The notes below the pieces were generated by a model. It made no database searches, was not told the origin of the DNA, and worked only from the letters and a program-made list of their open reading frames with translations. Below, one piece after another: positions 6,229-10,560 of a DNA stretch of 10,560 nucleotides. Location of the stretch: the NCBI GenBank assembly GCA_949294425.1, contig CASFHJ010000122.1, positions 1-10,560 of the forward strand, read 5' to 3'. How positions within the stretch are numbered: position 1 is the first letter of the stretch; every line of letters starts with the position of its first letter. The stretch is from an uncultured Campylobacter sp. Its GTDB lineage: Bacteria > Campylobacterota > Campylobacteria > Campylobacterales > Campylobacteraceae. The position numbers were made by a program, and so were the translations under genes.

Positions 6229-6773
6229 TAGAGCTCACAAAAGAAGAAAAAAAACTTTTAGAAAGGTCCATAAGGATAGTAAAAGACTTTCCAAAAGCTG
6301 GCATAGTATTTAGGGATATAACAACACTTTTAAATGATAAAAAAATGCTATCTTTTTTACTAGATCATCTATGTAAAAGGTATGAAAATAATAATTACGA
6401 CTTTGTAGCTGGTATAGAAAGCAGAGGCTTTATATTTGCCTCTATGCTCTGTGCTAGATTAAAACTACCCTTTGTGCCTATTAGAAAGCCTAAAAAATTG
6501 CCTTATGATACCTTTTATGAGGAATATGATTTAGAGTACGGAAAAGATAGGATAGAAATTCACAAAGACGCTTTTTTAGAAAAAAAGGGGTCTAAGGTTT
6601 TATTAGTAGATGATCTTATAGCTACTGGCGGCACAGCAATAGCAGCTTATAAACTTATCAACAAAACGGGAGCAAATTGCCTTGAAGCTTGTTTTTTAAT
6701 AAATTTAAAAGACCTAGGTGGAGAAAAAAGGCTAAAAGAATTTACCTCAGTTTATAGCGTTTTAGAGTTTTAG
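6225..6773 (+). CDS. apt: Adenine phosphoribosyltransferase
   Basis: Cytoplasmic purine salvage enzyme that makes AMP and pyrophosphate from adenine and PRPP. The 182 residues match the family length. The PRPP-binding signature [14 protein letters not shown] lies at 125–138. Other Apt hallmarks are [12 protein letters not shown] (22–33), [12 protein letters not shown] (61–72) and the flexible-loop region [10 protein letters not shown] (87–96); the RDIT and ESRGF segments favour Apt over hypoxanthine or xanthine enzymes. The ATG at 6225 shares ATGA with the stop of the upstream coiled-coil frame. If that upstream frame ends early at 6114, coupling from the preceding gene would be lost, and apt would depend on its own weak initiation region. 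It is followed by dedA after 2 bases. Confidence 0.95.
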   Translation: MIELTKEEKKLLERSIRIVKDFPKAGIVFRDITTLLNDKKMLSFLLDHLCKRYENNNYDFVAGIESRGFIFASMLCARLKLPFVPIRKPKKLPYDTFYEEYDLEYGKDRIEIHKDAFLEKKGSKVLLVDDLIATGGTAIAAYKLINKTGANCLEACFLINLKDLGGEKRLKEFTSVYSVLEF

Positions 6774-6775
6774 CA

Positions 6776-7384
6776 ATGTTTGGTTTAGAAGATTTTTTAA
6801 AAAACGTCTTATACGAGTATCAAAATTTAGCCTATCCTATAATCTTTGTTTGGTGTATGCTAGAGGGTGAATTAGCCCTCATACTTGGCGGCATATTTGC
6901 TCACGAAGGACATGTGAATTTGGGGCTTATAATTTTTATAGCAGGGCTTGGTGGCTTTGTTGGAGATCAAATTTATTTCTATATAGGAAGATATAACAAA
7001 AAATACATACAAAAAAAACTAAAAAAACAAAGGAGAAAATTTGCCGTGGCTCATCTTTTGTTGCAAAAATTTGGTTGGCCCATAATCTTTATACAAAGAT
7101 ATATGTATGGTTTTAGAACCGTCATACCAATGAGTATAGGGGTAACTAGGTATAGTGCTAAAAAATTTGCCTTTGTAAACCTAATATCTGCTTGGAGTTG
7201 GGCTGCTATAACCATACTTTTATCTTGGTATTTTGGAGAAGAAATTTGGCTTTTTGTGGCTTGGGCTGGAGAGCATTGGTATTACGCTGCAGCACTTATA
7301 ATAGGCTTTTTATCTCTGATGATCTTTGGCTTTAAACAACTTGAAAAATCAATACTTAAAAAAAGGAAGATAAATGAAAATTGA
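6776..7384 (+). CDS. DedA-family inner-membrane protein
   Basis: This 202-residue polytopic membrane protein has a DedA/SNARE-associated (VTT) domain; characterised family members act in membrane homeostasis as proton-coupled transporters or lipid scramblase-like proteins. Hydrophobic segments lie at about 20–43, 48–70, 133–160 and 168–187. Charged residues important in studied DedA proteins have visible counterparts: Glu30/Glu32 in the first segment, Asp64 in FVGDQIYFYIGRY (61–73), and Arg108 and Arg114 in FIQRYMYGFRTVIP (105–118), six residues apart as in E. coli YqjA. It starts 2 bases after the apt stop and overlaps pepA by 11 bases. Its position matches Cj0928. The substrate cannot be told from the sequence. 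Confidence 0.9.
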   Translation: MFGLEDFLKNVLYEYQNLAYPIIFVWCMLEGELALILGGIFAHEGHVNLGLIIFIAGLGGFVGDQIYFYIGRYNKKYIQKKLKKQRRKFAVAHLLLQKFGWPIIFIQRYMYGFRTVIPMSIGVTRYSAKKFAFVNLISAWSWAAITILLSWYFGEEIWLFVAWAGEHWYYAAALIIGFLSLMIFGFKQLEKSILKKRKINEN

Positions 7385-8825
7385 ATTTAATGCAAAAAAA
7401 ATAGAACAAATCAAAGCCGATGTAGAATTAAGCTTTCTCTATCAAAAGGACGTAAAAAAACTTAGTAAGGAAAAAGAGCTTTTTAATCTTTACAATTTTA
7501 AAGGAGAAGGAAGTTTATTTGATCCAGAAAACAAGATCTTATATCTTGGCATAAAAGAGCTAGATTATGAAAGTATTAGACTTGCTTTTTTTACAGCTCT
7601 TAAAAGCCTAAGTAAGCTAAACATAAAAAGTGTAAAAAGCCCAGCTATAATAGGAGAATGCACCACCCAAAGTTTTGTTGCTATGGCTGAGGGAGCTTTA
7701 TTTTCTACTTATGATTTTGATAAATACAAAAGCGAAAAAAAGGAAAGTAGTTTAGAAAAATTAATTATATCAGGCACAGAGCTAAATGATAAGAATTTCA
7801 GCACAACCCAGGCAAATGAAGGGCTTCAAAGAGGAGAAATTTTAGCTAAGGCTTGTTCTTTTGTAAAGGACATAGTAAATGAAATTCCTCAAATCTACAC
7901 TCCTTTAAAAATGGCAGAAGACGCCCAGAATTTAGCAAAAAAAGACAAAAAAATATCTTGTAAAATTTATGATGAAAAATTCTTAGAGCAAGAAAAGATG
8001 AATGCCTTTTTAGCAGTTAACAAAGCCTCTCAACACCCACCAAGACTAATACATCTTTCATGCAAGGCTAAAAATGCAAAGCAAAGGATAGTATTTGTAG
8101 GAAAGGGGCTTACCTATGATAGCGGTGGCTTAAGCTTAAAACCAGCTGATTACATGCTTACTATGAAGGCTGATAAAAGCGGTGGTGCAGCAGTTCTTGG
8201 CATTATAAAAGCCATTAGTGAGCTAAATTTAGAGCTAGAAGCACACGGCGTTATAGGAGCTACTGAAAATATGATAGGAGGCAATGCTTTCAAGCCAGAC
8301 GATGTGCTTATATCAAGAGAAGGACTTAGTATAGAGGTTAGAAATACAGACGCTGAAGGAAGATTAGTTTTAGCAGATTGCCTATCTTACGCACAGGATT
8401 TAAAACCAGATCTTATCATAGATCTTGCAACCTTAACTGGAGCTTGTGTAGTAGGACTTGGAGAATATACAAGTGCCATAATGGGAAATAATGAAGACTT
8501 ACAAGATAGCTTTTACAAGGCTAGTAAAAATAGTGGAGAATACGCAAGTATACTTCATTTCAACCCTCACCTAAGAGAGCTTGTGAAATCAAATATAGCA
8601 GATGTAAGCAATACCGCAAGTAGTAGATATGGTGGAGCCTTGACAGCTGGTATATTTCTAGATAAGTTTATAAGAAAAGAATTTAAAGACAAATGGCTAC
8701 ACCTTGATATAGCAGGACCTGCTTATGTAGAAAAAGCATGGTCATATCATAGCTTTGGAGCCAGTGCAGCAGGACTTAGAATGTGTCTTTCTTTCATCAT
8801 ATCTTTACTAGGAAGTAAAAAATGA
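7374..8825 (+). CDS. pepA: Leucyl aminopeptidase (M17 family)
   Basis: Cytoplasmic two-metal aminopeptidase that removes N-terminal residues, Leu preferentially, from peptides. Its 483 residues fit the M17 length. The variable N-terminal domain (1–150) precedes the catalytic domain. Metal and catalytic residues visible by analogy with E. coli PepA are Lys244 and Asp249 in VGKGLTYDSGG (242–252), Lys256, Asp267 in KADKSGG (265–271), and Asp326, Glu328 and Arg330 in the M17 signature NTDAEGRLVL (324–333). The ATG at 7374 lies inside the end of dedA and has AAGGA at 7363–7367, spaced 6 bases. Its stop overlaps the ychF start as ATGA. E. coli PepA also acts as a DNA-binding Xer accessory factor and regulator; nothing here shows whether this one does. 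Confidence 0.96.
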   Translation: MKIEFNAKKIEQIKADVELSFLYQKDVKKLSKEKELFNLYNFKGEGSLFDPENKILYLGIKELDYESIRLAFFTALKSLSKLNIKSVKSPAIIGECTTQSFVAMAEGALFSTYDFDKYKSEKKESSLEKLIISGTELNDKNFSTTQANEGLQRGEILAKACSFVKDIVNEIPQIYTPLKMAEDAQNLAKKDKKISCKIYDEKFLEQEKMNAFLAVNKASQHPPRLIHLSCKAKNAKQRIVFVGKGLTYDSGGLSLKPADYMLTMKADKSGGAAVLGIIKAISELNLELEAHGVIGATENMIGGNAFKPDDVLISREGLSIEVRNTDAEGRLVLADCLSYAQDLKPDLIIDLATLTGACVVGLGEYTSAIMGNNEDLQDSFYKASKNSGEYASILHFNPHLRELVKSNIADVSNTASSRYGGALTAGIFLDKFIRKEFKDKWLHLDIAGPAYVEKAWSYHSFGASAAGLRMCLSFIISLLGSKK

Positions 8826-9925
8826 ATCTATCAGTTGGTATAGTAGGGCTACCAAATGTTGGCAAATCAACCACCTTTAATGCCCTAACAAGGGCTCAAA
8901 ACGCAGAAAGTGCAAACTATCCTTTTTGCACAATAGAGCCAAATAAAGCCTTTGTCCCTGTGCCTGATATAAGGCTAAAAGAATTAGCAAAAATAGTAAA
9001 GCCTCAAAAGATTTTACACTCCTTGATAGAATTTGTTGATATAGCTGGTCTTGTAAAAGGTGCTAGCAAAGGAGAAGGACTTGGAAATAAATTTTTATCA
9101 AATATAAGAGAGGCAGAAATCATACTTCATATAGTTCGCTGCTTTGATGATGATAATATAAGCCACGTAGAAGGAGTAGTAGATCCGATAAGAGATGTAG
9201 AAATCATCAATACAGAGCTTATCTTAGCAGATATAGAACAGCTCAATAAAAAAATACAAAAGCTAACAAAGGATCTTAAATCAAACACAAAGGGTGCAAA
9301 AGAAAGTCTAGAAATGGCACAAAATTTATTAGAGCATCTAAATAAAAACCTAAGTGCAAATTCCTTTGAGGATAAAGAAAATCCATACTATAAAAGTCTT
9401 ATAAAAGAGCTTAGATTATTATCTGCTAAGGAAGTAATTTATGGAGCAAATGTAGATGAGGCACATCTTATAAAGGATAATGAATATATAGTAAAACTAA
9501 GAGAATATGCAGCTAAAAATAAACACGAACTCATAAAGCTTTGCGCCAAAATAGAAGAGGAAATGATAGCTCTTAGCGATGAGGATAGCAATGAGCTTTT
9601 AAAATCTCTAGGTGCGCAAGATAGCGGCTTAGAGCAAATCATAAGGGTTTCTTTTTCTAAGCTTGGAGTTATAAATTATTTTACAGCTGGAGATATAGAG
9701 GTCAGATCTTGGACTATAAAAAATGGATCTAAGGCTCCTCAAGCAGCCGGAGTTATACATAACGACTTTGAAAAGGGTTTTATAAAGGCTGAGGTTATTT
9801 CCTATGAGGATTTTATAAAATACGGCGGAGAAGCAAAAGCAAAGGAAGCTGGTAAATTAAGACTTGAGGGCAAGGATTATGTCGTAAAAGATGGAGATCT
9901 TATGCATTTTAGATTCAATGTATAA
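8822..9925 (+). CDS. ychF: Ribosome-associated ATPase YchF (Obg/OLA1 family)
   Basis: P-loop NTPase of the Obg superfamily that binds ribosomes and, unlike most relatives, prefers ATP to GTP. At 367 residues it has the family length. The G1 loop GLPNVGKST is at 9–17, G3 DIAG at 73–76, followed by LVKGASKGEGLGN. The G4 position reads NVDE (210–213) instead of NKxD, the change that underlies ATP preference. A helical insertion (about 115–200) is followed by the C-terminal TGS domain (about 280–365, with FFTAGD-like and SWTIKNGSKAPQAAG segments). The start overlaps the pepA stop by 4 bases, with AGGAA at 8810–8814. It is the last gene of the rpiB operon; no hairpin terminator follows. Confidence 0.96.
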   Translation: MNLSVGIVGLPNVGKSTTFNALTRAQNAESANYPFCTIEPNKAFVPVPDIRLKELAKIVKPQKILHSLIEFVDIAGLVKGASKGEGLGNKFLSNIREAEIILHIVRCFDDDNISHVEGVVDPIRDVEIINTELILADIEQLNKKIQKLTKDLKSNTKGAKESLEMAQNLLEHLNKNLSANSFEDKENPYYKSLIKELRLLSAKEVIYGANVDEAHLIKDNEYIVKLREYAAKNKHELIKLCAKIEEEMIALSDEDSNELLKSLGAQDSGLEQIIRVSFSKLGVINYFTAGDIEVRSWTIKNGSKAPQAAGVIHNDFEKGFIKAEVISYEDFIKYGGEAKAKEAGKLRLEGKDYVVKDGDLMHFRFNV

Positions 9926-9954
9926 GTTTTTAATTTTATTTAAAGAAAAAATAG

Positions 9955-9960
9955 TATAAT
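9955..9960 (+). promoter_or_regulatory. Probable promoter -10 (TATAAT) for ndk
   Basis: A perfect TATAAT lies 33 bases before the ndk start in the 67-bp gap after ychF. It is preceded by AT-rich sequence (TTTTTAATTTTATT, 9927–9940), as is typical of Campylobacter sigma-70 promoters. Since no terminator hairpin is visible after ychF, read-through from the upstream operon may add to ndk expression. Confidence 0.55.
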
Positions 9961-9980
9961 AAAATTTTATCTAAATTTTG

Positions 9981-9987
9981 TAGGAGA
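9981..9987 (+). promoter_or_regulatory. Ribosome binding site supporting the ndk TTG start
   Basis: TAGGAGA lies 5 bases before TTG at 9993–9995. This strong Shine–Dalgarno sequence fixes the unusual start codon: the encoded N-terminus [13 protein letters not shown] aligns with the normal beginning of Ndk proteins. Confidence 0.75.
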
Positions 9988-9992
9988 AAATT

Positions 9993-10406
9993 TTGGAAAG
10001 AACCTTATCTATAATAAAACCTGACGCTGTTAAAAAACAGGTAATAGGTAAAATTTTGGATAGATTTGAAAGTAATGGCTTAAAGATAGCTGCCATGAAA
10101 AAGTTACAACTTAGCAAGGAAGAAGCTCAAAAATTCTACGAAGTTCATAAAGATAGACCATTTTATGCTGACTTGGTAGATTTTATGATAAGTGGACCTG
10201 TGGTAGTTTCCGTATTAGAAGGTGATAACGCAGTTCTTAAAAATAGAGAGCTAATGGGAGCTACAAATCCAAAGGAAGCAAAACCCGGAACAATAAGGGC
10301 TGATTTTGCACAAAGCATAGATGCAAACGCAGTTCATGGTAGCGATAGCTTAGAAAATGCTAAGATAGAAATAGACTTTTTCTTTAAGGATAGTGAGTTA
10401 AGCTAA
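9993..10406 (+). CDS. ndk: Nucleoside diphosphate kinase
   Basis: Transfers the gamma-phosphate of ATP to nucleoside diphosphates through a phosphohistidine, supplying NTPs and dNTPs. At 137 residues it has the usual bacterial length. The N-terminal strand [12 protein letters not shown] (2–13) is canonical, with the conserved Lys9. [19 protein letters not shown] (84–102) is the nucleotide-binding and Kpn-loop region, and NAVHGSDS (112–119) contains the active-site His115. The start is TTG with a strong ribosome binding site. It has its own promoter-like TATAAT and is followed without any gap by the next gene's ATG. From memory, C. jejuni has ndk followed by the same DUF177-type gene (Cj0332c–Cj0331c), but not preceded by ychF. 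Confidence 0.97.
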   Translation: MERTLSIIKPDAVKKQVIGKILDRFESNGLKIAAMKKLQLSKEEAQKFYEVHKDRPFYADLVDFMISGPVVVSVLEGDNAVLKNRELMGATNPKEAKPGTIRADFAQSIDANAVHGSDSLENAKIEIDFFFKDSELS

Positions 10407-10560
10407 ATGCTTGTTGAGTTCTCATCTCTAAATCAAGCACCATATGAGCTAAATTTAAATATAAAAAATGTTTACTTTACTGGGCTTTGCACCAGAAAAA
10501 CAAACAAAAGAGCAGAGCTTGATATGAAGATGCAAGGTTTTATAGATAGCTTTTGTAATT
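10407..10560 (+). CDS. Probable DUF177/YceD-type protein, 5' part (runs off window)
   Basis: An open frame begins with ATG immediately after the ndk TAA and runs to the window end without a stop, giving 51 codons. The visible protein (MLVEFSSLNQ..., later KNVYFTGLC and MKMQGFIDSFC) has the early layout of DUF177 proteins: an N-terminal strand pair, then a Gly-x-Ile strand leading to cysteine, where full-length members usually have a Cys-containing motif. In C. jejuni the gene after ndk is Cj0331c, upstream of rpmF, and DUF177/YceD genes are usually next to rpmF in bacteria, which supports the call by context. AAGGA at 10386–10390 is rather far for a ribosome binding site, so coupling to ndk termination is likely. 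Confidence 0.65.
   Translation, partial: MLVEFSSLNQAPYELNLNIKNVYFTGLCTRKTNKRAELDMKMQGFIDSFCN

Noticed and set aside
7011..7027. Poly-A tracts (A8 and A7 separated by CT) inside the dedA gene as a phase-variation switch.
   Set aside because: They encode a Lys-rich cytoplasmic loop, the frame is intact, and A tracts of this length recur throughout the window simply because lysine codons are AAA-rich.
9959..9970. A perfect 12-bp palindrome, ATAAAATTTTAT, just downstream of the ndk -10, as a possible operator (Fur- or PerR-like).
   Set aside because: Self-complementary A/T runs of this length are common by chance in such AT-rich DNA, and it does not resemble a full Fur or PerR box.
1..10560. 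Possible mobile element, CRISPR array, tRNA/rRNA, toxin–antitoxin pair or defence system.
   Set aside because: No transposase, integrase, direct-repeat array, tRNA-like cloverleaf or defence domain was seen. Genes fill nearly all of the window, with the largest gap at 136 bp, and composition is uniform throughout.

Overview
The window is AT-rich, densely packed bacterial DNA that looks like the chromosome of a Campylobacter, or a very close relative in the Campylobacterota. Three things point there: the base composition and codon use, the gene families (Cts competence secretion proteins, a receiver-less CheB, a Campylobacter-like Ndk), and the gene order cheR/cheB facing rpiB–small membrane protein–apt–dedA–pepA–ychF. 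From memory, that order matches the Cj0923c–Cj0930 region of C. jejuni. The joins on either side do not match C. jejuni as I recall it, so a different Campylobacter species is more likely. No database search was possible, and all family calls rest on motifs read from the translations.

Layout. Positions 1–3962 (+) form one tight gene string: the 3' end of ktrB, then ktrA (Ktr potassium uptake channel and its NAD-binding gating subunit), then ctsE and ctsF (type II secretion-like ATPase and inner-membrane platform protein for natural transformation). Every junction is an overlap or a gap of a few bases. Positions 3959–5324 (-) hold cheB followed by cheR, the chemoreceptor methylation adaptation enzymes, converging on ctsF with overlapping stop codons. 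A 136-bp divergent promoter region (5325–5460) follows. Positions 5461–9925 (+) hold a six-gene housekeeping operon: rpiB (pentose phosphate pathway), a small membrane coiled-coil protein interrupted by an in-frame TAG, apt (adenine salvage), a DedA-family membrane protein, pepA (leucyl aminopeptidase) and ychF (ribosome-associated ATPase). After a 67-bp gap with a good promoter, ndk (nucleoside diphosphate kinase) is followed directly by the 5' end of a probable DUF177/YceD-type gene that runs off the window.

Most of the window is ordinary core genome. There is no mobile element, CRISPR array, tRNA, rRNA or intergenic stretch above 300 bp. The observation most worth checking is the single amber codon inside the small membrane protein gene: the reading frame beyond it still encodes a regular coiled coil and still ends in an ATGA overlap with apt. 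Next in interest is the physical linkage of competence genes to potassium uptake genes.
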